Shown here in pieces: positions 7,088 to 13,143 of a stretch of DNA of 13,143 bases; positions within the stretch are counted from its first letter, which is position 1; each line of letters begins with the position of its first letter. The DNA is from Candidatus Thorarchaeota archaeon. GTDB taxonomy: Archaea; Asgardarchaeota; Thorarchaeia; Thorarchaeales; Thorarchaeaceae. The notes beneath the pieces were generated by a model. The model was not told the DNA's origin. It worked only from the letters and a program-made list of their open reading frames with translations, and searched no databases. The position numbers and the translations under genes are program-made. Where the stretch lies: the NCBI GenBank assembly GCA_016840965.1, contig JAEORI010000034.1, forward strand, positions 1 through 13,143, given 5' to 3'.

Positions 7088-7675
7088 TTATTGATCCTTT
7101 TCCTCTTCTTCTCGATTCTCATATCCCCACTCAACAATTGTGTCAGTGTCAGTAGGAAGAAATGAACCTGCAACAAAATATCCAGATATCGCCATAACCA
7201 AACCTATGATGTTCATTGCTCCACCCGCAACAATAAACAGTCTAGAGTCACTTAGTTGGTTGAAGCCAAGATCTATCATTCCTGCACCTGCGATTCTATC
7301 AACAGTAATCGTATAGTTACCAGGTGGAATATCGATGGTTATGCTCCCTTGAAGTAAAGTTGTATCAGGTGTTTCGACTAGGTTATCTTCGTCAAGTGTC
7401 ATGTTGGCGACTAGGACTTCGGCTGTGGCATTATTATAAAACACGAAATCGATATTTACTATTGTCGAATTTATGACTCTTAATCCAACTGCAATTTCAA
7501 GCTGCGGATAGTATCCATCAAGATCCCAAATTTCAAATGGCCTTTGCTCATGCTCAGTGACTGCGTAGTTAACATAGTGATATGGTGCCATTAGCACGAT
7601 TGCTCCGCCAATTAGAATTATTGCAGCACCACCGAAGTAGAGAAATGCTTTCTTGCTTAACCAGACACTGCCCAT
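7088..7675 (-). CDS. Two-helix membrane protein with external domain
   Basis: I do not recognise a family. Numbering from the ATG at 7675 (195 residues), helix 1 spans about 11-30 and helix 2 about 146-169. Between them lies a domain of about 115 residues with alternating hydrophobic strands and PPGNYTITVDR, suggesting a beta sandwich. It carries four N-x-S/T sequons (Asn69, 82, 91, 120), all between the helices, which fits exposure outside the cell and N-glycosylation. The C-terminal tail is acidic (ENREEEEKDQ) and probably cytoplasmic. An upstream ATG at 7729 would add 18 residues, but then the start would lie upstream of the TATA-like element at 7709-7716; the shorter form is preferred. 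The gene is divergent from the DNA ligase. Confidence 0.75.
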   Translation of the reverse strand: MGSVWLSKKAFLYFGGAAIILIGGAIVLMAPYHYVNYAVTEHEQRPFEIWDLDGYYPQLEIAVGLRVINSTIVNIDFVFYNNATAEVLVANMTLDEDNLVETPDTTLLQGSITIDIPPGNYTITVDRIAGAGMIDLGFNQLSDSRLFIVAGGAMNIIGLVMAISGYFVAGSFLPTDTDTIVEWGYENREEEEKDQ

Positions 7676-7708
7676 TGATTTCAACCAAAGATTAGACGCG
7701 TAGAACAG

Positions 7709-7716
7709 AATATAGA
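7709..7716. promoter_or_regulatory. TATA-like element between divergent genes
   Basis: AATATAGA on the + strand reads TCTATATT on the - strand. It sits 41 bases before the ligase TTG and about 35 bases before the membrane protein ATG at 7675. It could therefore serve the ligase, the membrane protein, or both. The match to the archaeal consensus is moderate. Confidence 0.35.
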
Positions 7717-7742
7717 TGTAACGAACCATGTAATGTGAAAGC

Positions 7743-7747
7743 GAGGT
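7743..7747 (+). promoter_or_regulatory. Ribosome binding site deciding the ligase TTG start
   Basis: GAGGT lies nine bases before the TTG at 7757. It supports this unusual start codon for the DNA ligase, whose first residues (MTDFLLLAEAL) also match the usual N-terminus of archaeal ligases. Confidence 0.65.
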
Positions 7748-7756
7748 CTTCCGGAA

Positions 7757-9430
7757 TTGACAGATTTTCTTTTACTTGCAGAAGCTTTGGACAGGATTAG
7801 CAGGACCAGAAAGAGAACTAAGAAAATCGAACATGCTACAGAATTCCTCCGCGCCCTTCATGCTAACGAGGTTAGTAGAGCTGCTTTGTTTTTGAGTGGG
7901 AAAGTATTTGCTGAGAGAGAACAACGGACTCTCAATATATCTTGGAAAGGATTACTTAGTGCTCTCAAGAATGTAGTAAATATAGAGGATCAAGCAATAT
8001 TCGAGGCATATGAAGGAGATACAGGAGAGGCTGTTGCCAAGATTCTTGAAAATGTGAAGGAGTCACGTCAATTAACTCTATTCTCAGAAACACTATCAAT
8101 ATCTTCAGTCGGACAAACTCTAGATAGAATTGCCGATGCTCAAGGAAAGGGCTCAATAAAGGAGAAGCAATCGCTCCTTACTAGCCTTCTAATGGAAGCC
8201 TCTCCACGAGAAGCAAGATACCTCACTGCACTTGTGCTTGAAGATATGAGGACAGGACTTTCAGAGGGATTGCTTGCGGATAGTATAGCTGTAGCATTTG
8301 ATGTAAATCCTACATTGGTGAGAAGAGCATGGAGCTTCAATGGTGATCTGGGGGAGGTTGCAAGACTTGCATCATTGGGAGGAGAGAAAGCGTTACAAAC
8401 AGTTTCAATACAGCTAATGCGTGGAGTTAAGCCAATGCTGGCTAGTCCAATTGAAAGCATTGACTCATTATTTGAGAGTTATCCCAAACAATACACGTTT
8501 GAATTGAAATTAGATGGTGCAAGAGTACAAATCCACAAGAAAGGAAATGGAGTTTCTATATTTTCAAGAAAGTTGAGCGAGGTCACAGAGAGTCTTCCTG
8601 AAATAGTTCGTGCTGTAAGAAAGAGGATTAAAGCAACTGATGTGATTCTCGATGGGGAAGTTCTTGCATTCGATGACGAAGGCAAACCATTCCCTTTTCA
8701 GGTAGTTATGAAACGATTTGGTAGAATACGAGACATTGAAGAGGCGTTCAAAGACACAAGTCTTCATCTCATTCTATTCGATGTTTTACTTTTCGACAGG
8801 ATTCCACTTGTAGATCTCCCTTACTCAGAGAGGAGAAAGAAACTGCAGGAAATTGCTCCCTCAGATATGTTAGTGGAACGAATTGTATCAGATGATACTT
8901 CGGAAATCCAGACATTCTTCAAGAGGAGCAAAAAAATGGGTCATGAAGGATTAGTGGCAAAGTCATTAGATTCACCCTATACTCCAGGTATCCGTGGGAA
9001 ACATTGGTTCAAAATTAAACACACCCTAGATACAATAGACCTAGTGATAGTTGCCGCAGAATGGGGGCATGGTAGACGCAAAGACTGGCTCTCTGATTAT
9101 CATTTGGCTGTAAGAGATGATGAATCTGGCGAGTTTCTTGTGGTTGGAAAGACATACAAGGGATTTACTGATACTGAGTTTCAAGATATCACACAAAAGC
9201 TCCTAGATTTGAAAATTGCTTCTCATCGGCATATTGTAGAGGTAAAACCTCAGATAGTTGTAGAAGTTATTGCATCAGAGGTACAGGAGAGTCCAACCTA
9301 TGAATCAGGAATGGCACTTCGATTCGCGAGAATTAATTGTATTCGAAACGACAAAGGTCCAATGGATGTATTGACCTTGAAGGAATTGAAGCAAATCTAT
9401 GACAAACAGTTTCGCTTCAAGGCACGTTAG
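7757..9430 (+). CDS. lig: ATP-dependent DNA ligase
   Basis: This enzyme seals nicks in DNA through an AMP-lysine intermediate, in Okazaki fragment joining and repair. At 557 residues it has the usual length of archaeal replicative ligases. Residues 1 to about 220 form the helical DNA-binding domain. The adenylation domain shows motif I FELKLDGAR with Lys251 as nucleophile, FSRKLSEVT (269-277), ILDGEVLAFD with Glu301, LILFDVLLFD (motif III, 338-347), EGLVAKS (motif IV, 397-403) and WFKIK (motif V, 417-421). The OB-fold domain follows, with VVGKTYKGFTD and the terminal LRFARI region. All catalytic motifs are intact. It starts at TTG with a good ribosome binding site, diverges from the membrane protein gene, and is followed 49 bases later by a gene with its own promoter. 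Confidence 0.95.
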   Translation: MTDFLLLAEALDRISRTRKRTKKIEHATEFLRALHANEVSRAALFLSGKVFAEREQRTLNISWKGLLSALKNVVNIEDQAIFEAYEGDTGEAVAKILENVKESRQLTLFSETLSISSVGQTLDRIADAQGKGSIKEKQSLLTSLLMEASPREARYLTALVLEDMRTGLSEGLLADSIAVAFDVNPTLVRRAWSFNGDLGEVARLASLGGEKALQTVSIQLMRGVKPMLASPIESIDSLFESYPKQYTFELKLDGARVQIHKKGNGVSIFSRKLSEVTESLPEIVRAVRKRIKATDVILDGEVLAFDDEGKPFPFQVVMKRFGRIRDIEEAFKDTSLHLILFDVLLFDRIPLVDLPYSERRKKLQEIAPSDMLVERIVSDDTSEIQTFFKRSKKMGHEGLVAKSLDSPYTPGIRGKHWFKIKHTLDTIDLVIVAAEWGHGRRKDWLSDYHLAVRDDESGEFLVVGKTYKGFTDTEFQDITQKLLDLKIASHRHIVEVKPQIVVEVIASEVQESPTYESGMALRFARINCIRNDKGPMDVLTLKELKQIYDKQFRFKAR

Positions 9431-9436
9431 AGGCAG

Positions 9437-9444
9437 TTTATATA
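9437..9444 (+). promoter_or_regulatory. TATA box of the transglycosylase-like gene
   Basis: TTTATATA is an excellent archaeal TATA box, 35 bases before the ATG at 9480. Transcription would begin near 9465-9470, leaving a leader of only about 10 to 15 bases with no clear ribosome binding site. This gene therefore has its own promoter separate from the ligase. Confidence 0.65.
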
Positions 9445-9479
9445 CCATGTATCAGGAACAGTGATGTAGTACAATTAGA

Positions 9480-10607
9480 ATGCAGCCATTGGGTAGGGGG
9501 TATGCATTTCTGAGGGCTGAAGGTAAATTCCAAAGACTGTCTAGACTGATTCCAAAGTTTCACTTTTGTTCAATACCTTTGTTTCGAGAGGAACCACTGA
9601 TAAACTGGACATATACAAATGCCGTGCTTTTCACAGCATATGATGTATATCGCTCTAATGATTTTTGGTTGGATTCCGTTGTGAATTCAGGTCAGACAAT
9701 GAAGGAAGCACTAATCGATCTTGGTTTTCCAAAAGCGAATTCTCTTGTTATGGACACTGGAGTATTCGAGATGGAAGCAAAGAAAGCAGGTATATCAAGG
9801 GACTTAGGAATTGACATAGAAATTGAGTTGACTCAGGAGCAAATATTCGAGGCATATGAATTATCTGGAGCAGATTTTTTTGTTGCACCTGATGAGATTA
9901 TTTTACCAAGTGATATTCCAGAAGTTATCAATATCAAAAAGGAGTCCATAAAGCAGAATCTTCTAGATCTACTTGATCTTGTTCCACCAACTCGAATCAT
10001 AGCTGTCATCCAAGGGCATCAGAAAGAGATTGTGGACGATTTTCTTGAGTTCTACAGAAAAAATGGGATTGAGTATTTTGCAGCTGGCGGGATAATTCCA
10101 TTGTATCATCATGATAAAGAACTTCTCCACCAACATTTGAAATATGTGAGGAAAGCTACGGAGAATGAATGGTTGCATGTTTTTGGTTTACCCAAAATAT
10201 CCCTACTTGCATACTATCTTCATAAAATCAGGGTTGATAGTGTGGATACATCAGCTCTTACCTATCTTACTGCAGGTAGAAAATATCTTGTTGGTCTTAA
10301 CCCAAAGCCAGTAAGAGTGGCTAATTTCGAAGACTGTGATTGCCAAGGCTGCAGTAAATTGAGTAAAAATATGTCAACGAGAAGTCCTGAATTCTTCACG
10401 AATCTTTACATACATAATATTGAAACTGCTTCAAAAGAAAGTCAAAAAGAAAATCAAATCGAATCAACTAATTCAACGGTTTATAACAAGCGTAGGTTAA
10501 AGAAACCAAAAGAAAATCAAAAGCAGCAGTTTCTAAATATACAGGAAATAGAATGGAAGACAGCCGCAGATGCCCTGCAATCAGAGGAACGTAGTGGTTT
10601 GGATTAA
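9480..10607 (+). CDS. Divergent tRNA-guanine transglycosylase family protein
   Basis: This 375-residue protein has the TIM-barrel fold of base-exchange enzymes that swap guanine for a 7-deazaguanine. Catalytic landmarks are kept: Asp92 in MDTGVFEM (usual DSGGFQ), Asp138 in APDEI, Gln178 in VIQGH (usual VQGG), AAGGI (201-205), and the nucleophile position Asp256 in RVDSVDTSAL (usual FDxxxPTR). The zinc site is complete: Cys286, Cys288, Cys291 and His312 in IHN. The residues around the base pocket differ from bacterial Tgt and archaeal TgtA. There is no PUA domain as in archaeal tRNA enzymes. A charged tail follows (about 318-375), rich in Lys, Glu, Asn and Gln. The substrate may be an unusual tRNA or DNA, as for the DNA-acting DpdA branch, or another base. 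Family membership is firm; substrate unknown. Confidence 0.85.
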   Translation: MQPLGRGYAFLRAEGKFQRLSRLIPKFHFCSIPLFREEPLINWTYTNAVLFTAYDVYRSNDFWLDSVVNSGQTMKEALIDLGFPKANSLVMDTGVFEMEAKKAGISRDLGIDIEIELTQEQIFEAYELSGADFFVAPDEIILPSDIPEVINIKKESIKQNLLDLLDLVPPTRIIAVIQGHQKEIVDDFLEFYRKNGIEYFAAGGIIPLYHHDKELLHQHLKYVRKATENEWLHVFGLPKISLLAYYLHKIRVDSVDTSALTYLTAGRKYLVGLNPKPVRVANFEDCDCQGCSKLSKNMSTRSPEFFTNLYIHNIETASKESQKENQIESTNSTVYNKRRLKKPKENQKQQFLNIQEIEWKTAADALQSEERSGLD

Positions 10608-10633
10608 AAGGACTTTATACAGTGACCGTAGCG

Positions 10634-10640
10634 TTTATAG
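10634..10640 (+). promoter_or_regulatory. TATA-like box of the three-helix membrane protein gene
   Basis: GCGTTTATAG lies 47 bases before the ATG at 10687. Transcription near 10660 would give a leader carrying AGGGGT (10673-10678), a usable ribosome binding site eight bases before the ATG. A similar TTTATAC at 10614-10620 is a second candidate. Confidence 0.4.
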
Positions 10641-10686
10641 GGACAACTGGATGGGGAAGGGAACATAAGCACAGGGGTACCTGACC

Positions 10687-11076
10687 ATGTGGACAGAGAT
10701 AATGCTAGTACCATTTGTAATTTTAATCGTGATATTCTTTCTATTCTGGATTGTCCATGAAGGTACCAGGTGGCAGAAACACAAATACCTCGGAGGATTT
10801 GCCAGATTTGTTCAACATTCTCCCAGAAGAGGCTTTTTCACATTCTTCACGCTATTTATCTTAATAATTCCTGCATGCTTAATGCTAATGACTGGAGTAT
10901 GGTTGGATTCTCTTGGCACCACTTCTGGACCTCAGAGAGTTGATGTTGTCAATGTAATGTTGGTTATGATCCTTGTCTTGGCGTTTACATTCCCTGTGAT
11001 GTACAGTTCTCTAGGTACTTGGCGGAATGCTAGACGAGCAGAAGCAGAAATGAAAGTTAAGCCAACAGGAATGTAG
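10687..11076 (+). CDS. Three-helix membrane protein of unknown function
   Basis: This 129-residue protein has three hydrophobic segments at about 5-24, 50-71 and 88-108. A basic loop lies between helices 1 and 2 (RWQKHKYLGGFARFVQHSPRRG), and the tail is basic (WRNARRAEAEMKVK). By the positive-inside rule the first loop and C-terminus are cytoplasmic. That gives an N-out, C-in topology. I recognise no family or catalytic motif. The ATG is supported by AGGGGT eight bases upstream and by a nearby TATA-like box. It stands alone, with 79 and 80 bases to its neighbours on the same strand. Confidence 0.75.
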   Translation: MWTEIMLVPFVILIVIFFLFWIVHEGTRWQKHKYLGGFARFVQHSPRRGFFTFFTLFILIIPACLMLMTGVWLDSLGTTSGPQRVDVVNVMLVMILVLAFTFPVMYSSLGTWRNARRAEAEMKVKPTGM

Positions 11077-11096
11077 ACCCAAAAGATAATTGTGGT

Positions 11097-11140
11097 TAGT
11101 CCATTTTACTCTGGACTATCTGATATAGTGTAATATCTGA
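11097..11140 (+). promoter_or_regulatory. Candidate promoter with dyad and direct repeats
   Basis: This stretch before the metallo-beta-lactamase gene holds three signals. A dyad TAGTCC/GGACTA has a 10-base centre (11097-11118). A TATA-like GATATAG begins at 11122. Two copies of TATCTGA lie at 11117-11123 and 11134-11140. The layout suggests a regulated core promoter about 35 bases before the ATG, but each element is short. Confidence 0.3.
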
Positions 11141-11156
11141 GTTAGGTCGAGAAAGA

Positions 11157-12068
11157 ATGGCTTTCGTAAAATTGACAGATACTGTCTTTGTGGTTGTTGG
11201 AGCAGCGTTTCCAAAATGCAACTCGATTATAATCATTGCTGATGAAGTGGCTGTTGTGGATCCTGGATGTCCAGTTGAAGACCTTCGTGCTTTTTTATTG
11301 AGTCAAAATCTACAACGCAAGGATATCGATACGATTATTCTAAGTCATATTCATCCTGATCATATCACACATGCTACCAGGTTGCATCGTCTTTCAAAAT
11401 GCAGGATTGCAGCGAATGAAATCACAGCACCTCTTTTCAATGACAAGGAAGAAATGAGGCGGTTCCTTGGATTTCACAAAGGAAACCCTGTTCGCAGACT
11501 CTGGGAACAGCTCGTAGATGAGCGGATGTATGGGGCACTTGACGAAGGACATGTAGATGAAATAGTAAGTAACGGGGATAAGTTCAGTTTTGGAGAGGTC
11601 ACTCTGAAAACGCTCTATACACCAGGTCATCTTCCCGATCATATGTGTATCGAGATTCTTGAACCGAATCTTGTTTTCACGTCAGATATTGACATGACAG
11701 AATTCGGACCATACTATGGACATCCGAATTCTTCGATTCTTGATTTCAAGGAATCAATCAGAAAACTTCAACACGGGAAGTATAAAGGACTCATTAGCGG
11801 ACATCTAAAAGATCCACTAGTCGTTGACTATAAAGAACGACTAACAGCTTATTCGAGACAGATTGGATTGCGAGAAGATTTGGTGCTATCAGCTATAACG
11901 GATGGTGCTAAATCAATTCCTGAAATCACAGCGAATCCGATCATCTATCCTTCACTTACGAATCCAGTTTTCTTGCAGTTTGAAACATGGATGATTGAGC
12001 ATCATGTGTCTTCGTTGATAGGAAAAGGACTTGTGAGGGATGATAGGGGAAAACTACAGATTGTTTAA
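11157..12068 (+). CDS. Metallo-beta-lactamase-fold hydrolase
   Basis: This 303-residue cytosolic protein has the two-zinc alpha-beta/beta-alpha fold. The signature SHIHPDHITH supplies His64, His66, Asp68 and His69. His158 in TPGHLPDH, Asp177 in FTSDIDM and His216 in SGHLKD complete the metal site, so it should be an active hydrolase. The C-terminal 75 residues, ending SSLIGKGLVRDDRGKLQIV, look like the small winged-helix region of LACTB2-type and related members. An insert between the first and second halves contains a charged helical segment (about 90-135). Family members include glyoxalase II, LACTB2 nuclease and lactonases; the HxHxDH site alone does not choose among them. The ATG at 11157 has only a weak ribosome binding site (GGTCGAG). 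Confidence 0.88.
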   Translation: MAFVKLTDTVFVVVGAAFPKCNSIIIIADEVAVVDPGCPVEDLRAFLLSQNLQRKDIDTIILSHIHPDHITHATRLHRLSKCRIAANEITAPLFNDKEEMRRFLGFHKGNPVRRLWEQLVDERMYGALDEGHVDEIVSNGDKFSFGEVTLKTLYTPGHLPDHMCIEILEPNLVFTSDIDMTEFGPYYGHPNSSILDFKESIRKLQHGKYKGLISGHLKDPLVVDYKERLTAYSRQIGLREDLVLSAITDGAKSIPEITANPIIYPSLTNPVFLQFETWMIEHHVSSLIGKGLVRDDRGKLQIV

Positions 12069-12106
12069 TCAATTAATCCACATCCAAATGTCTTCATCAA
12101 CAATCT

Positions 12107-12159
12107 TCCATTGAGATTTAATGGACCTACTTTGAAAAGGCTCAATCACAAATATTGAG
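12107..12159. repeat. Two small tandem dyads downstream of the hydrolase gene
   Basis: TCCATT/AATGGA (12107-12125) and CTCAAT/ATTGAG (12141-12159) each have 6-base arms and a 7-base centre. ATTGAGAT occurs in both (12110-12117 and 12154-12161). They lie in the 193-base gap before the small membrane protein gene. They may be weak hairpins or regulator sites; in AT-rich DNA chance is quite possible. No other feature is seen in the gap except a weak TATA-like GTATATG near 12220. Confidence 0.2.
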
Positions 12160-12261
12160 ATGCAAGAATTAATATGATTCATTGAACATAGTAATGTTAA
12201 TCGAGTAGTGAAAGAGAGTGTATATGCAACACTATAACAATAGAAACAAGAAGTGATCTGA

Positions 12262-12447
12262 TTGATTAGTGATGCTGCAATTATAGACGATCTTATTGAG
12301 AGGTTCAGCCTCCCATTATTCATAAGTTTCATTATCAGTGTTCTTCTGCTCGCGTGGTACTGCTCTCAGAGAGAGAGAAAATCTCAAAAAAAGAACAAGA
12401 TTAGGTATCCAGACTTCGAGATGGATCTAAGAACATTCTATTTTTGA
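12262..12447 (+). CDS. Small single-helix membrane protein
   Basis: This is a 61-residue frame with a short acidic N-terminus (MISDAAIIDDLIERF), one strongly hydrophobic helix at about 17-34 and a basic region (QRERKSQKKNKIR) just after it. This layout predicts the N-terminus outside and the basic tail in the cytoplasm. The TTG start is supported by GTGATC at 12253-12258, which pairs with the 3' end of 16S rRNA at suitable spacing. A weak TATA-like sequence lies near 12220. It is well formed, but I recognise no family and cannot exclude a chance frame. Confidence 0.5.
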   Translation: MISDAAIIDDLIERFSLPLFISFIISVLLLAWYCSQRERKSQKKNKIRYPDFEMDLRTFYF

Positions 12448-12544
12448 TAAACACTCTATATGGACATGCATAATGCAATTCCGCAAATTCTATAAGAGTA
12501 CTTCAATAAAATAACAATAGTTAAAATTCTTGATGTGAGAGACT

Positions 12545-13143
12545 TTGACAAACAATCGATTAGCCGGTGAGAAGAGTCCTTATTTGCTTCAACACGCGGA
12601 GAATCCTGTTGATTGGTATCCTTGGGGAGATGAAGCTTTTGATGTTGCGGATAGAGAGAATAAACCCATTTTTCTCTCAATAGGGTATAGCACATGTCAT
12701 TGGTGTCACGTAATGGCTCACGAGTCGTTCGAAGATGAAGAAGTGGCTCGATTAATGAATGAGGCATTCATCAACATCAAAGTAGACAGGGAAGAACGTC
12801 CGGATATTGATGGTGTCTACATGGATGTAGCACAGATGATTACCGGACGTGGAGGTTGGCCTCTGACAATAATCATGACGCCAGACAAAAAACCATTCTA
12901 TGCAGGCACCTACATTCCCAAAGAAAGTCGTTATGGCATGCTGGGAATGAGGGATCTAATACCTCGCCTAAGTGAAATTTGGAAAAAAGATAGGTCAAAC
13001 ATTAATGATGTTATTAAGAAAATTGAGGAGTCACTGACAGAATCCGGTAGCAGCGAAAGCGGAGAGCCACTCACACTTAACGATGTATGGCTTGCGTACA
13101 CACATTTATCCCAGCGCTTTGATGAGGAAAGAGGTGGTTTTGG
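12545..13143 (+). CDS. YyaL/SPATA20-type thioredoxin-domain protein (3' partial)
   Basis: The first 199 residues match the N-terminal thioredoxin-like domain (DUF255) of the YyaL/SPATA20 family. [18 protein letters not shown] (11-28), [17 protein letters not shown] (46-62) with the Cys51-x-x-Cys54 pair, [14 protein letters not shown] (80-93), GRGGWPLT and FYAGTYIP are all typical. Full proteins have about 650-700 residues, with a C-terminal six-hairpin barrel like N-acylglucosamine 2-epimerases; that part lies beyond the window. The biochemical role of the family is poorly known. The frame has a stop at 12536, so the TTG at 12545 is the only near start and gives the expected N-terminus ([14 protein letters not shown]). 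GTGAGA just upstream is a weak ribosome binding site. Confidence 0.92.
   Translation, partial: MTNNRLAGEKSPYLLQHAENPVDWYPWGDEAFDVADRENKPIFLSIGYSTCHWCHVMAHESFEDEEVARLMNEAFINIKVDREERPDIDGVYMDVAQMITGRGGWPLTIIMTPDKKPFYAGTYIPKESRYGMLGMRDLIPRLSEIWKKDRSNINDVIKKIEESLTESGSSESGEPLTLNDVWLAYTHLSQRFDEERGGF

Noticed and set aside
8140..8460. Minus-strand 106-codon open frame inside the DNA ligase gene
   Set aside because: It is antisense to an intact ligase domain. The Ser/Ala/Leu-rich product looks like a complement of normal codons, and no start signals are seen.
7757..10607. Possible DNA-modification cassette formed by the DNA ligase and the transglycosylase-like gene
   Set aside because: The ligase is a standard replicative type and the second gene has its own strong TATA box. 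No 7-deazaguanine synthesis, nuclease or restriction gene lies nearby, so the link is not supported here.
12069..12332. Minus-strand 87-codon open frame in the gap after the metallo-beta-lactamase gene
   Set aside because: The product has irregular composition with scattered Cys, Ser and Ile and no clear domain. It overlaps the start of the small membrane protein, whose ribosome binding site is better.
12456..12767. Minus-strand 103-codon open frame over the start of the YyaL-type gene
   Set aside because: It overlaps the most conserved part of the thioredoxin domain on the other strand; the product resembles no protein and is best read as a shadow frame.
1..13143. CRISPR arrays, tRNA or rRNA genes, insertion sequences and attachment sites
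   Set aside because: No regularly spaced repeats, cloverleaf-like sequence, transposase or integrase motifs, or long terminal repeats were found on reading both strands.

Overview
The window looks like a chromosomal segment of an archaeon. Support comes from an archaeal-type ATP-dependent DNA ligase, TATA-like boxes (TTTATATA and relatives) about 25 to 45 bases before several genes, frequent TTG and GTG starts with GAGGT-type ribosome binding sites, a PRC-barrel protein, and a membrane protein whose outer domain carries N-glycosylation sequons. Base composition is moderately AT-rich. The lineage cannot be fixed from the sequence; an Asgard-type archaeon is only a guess. I see no rRNA, tRNA, CRISPR array, insertion sequence or phage gene.

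Left part (1-3493, + strand): a tightly overlapped purine biosynthesis operon. It runs from the C-terminal end of SAICAR synthetase fused in frame to PurS, through PurQ, to the small-type PurL. PurS, PurQ and PurL normally form the FGAM synthase complex. The PurQ here is well conserved, but its nucleophilic cysteine is a serine, which should prevent glutamine hydrolysis. This is the most striking observation in the window. A 234-base stretch with only doubtful small frames follows.

Middle part (3737-7675): an AcuC-like zinc deacetylase converges with a four-base overlap on an SCP2-like gene on the other strand. An amidohydrolase-family protein that lacks two usual active-site residues follows, converging on a thioredoxin-fold protein. 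A PRC-barrel protein lies upstream of that thioredoxin-fold gene. Then comes a two-helix membrane protein with an external domain. Two perfect dyad sequences lie in the promoter regions of this part.

Right part (7757-13143, all +): a complete ATP-dependent DNA ligase and a divergent tRNA-guanine-transglycosylase-family protein that keeps its catalytic aspartates and zinc site. These are followed by a three-helix membrane protein, a metallo-beta-lactamase-fold hydrolase, a 61-residue single-helix protein, and the N-terminal thioredoxin domain of a YyaL/SPATA20-type protein that runs off the window. Apart from the purine operon and the PRC-barrel/thioredoxin pair, the genes look like independent housekeeping or accessory units, most with their own promoter. 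I found no clear multi-gene new system; the interest lies in individual odd proteins and regulatory dyads.
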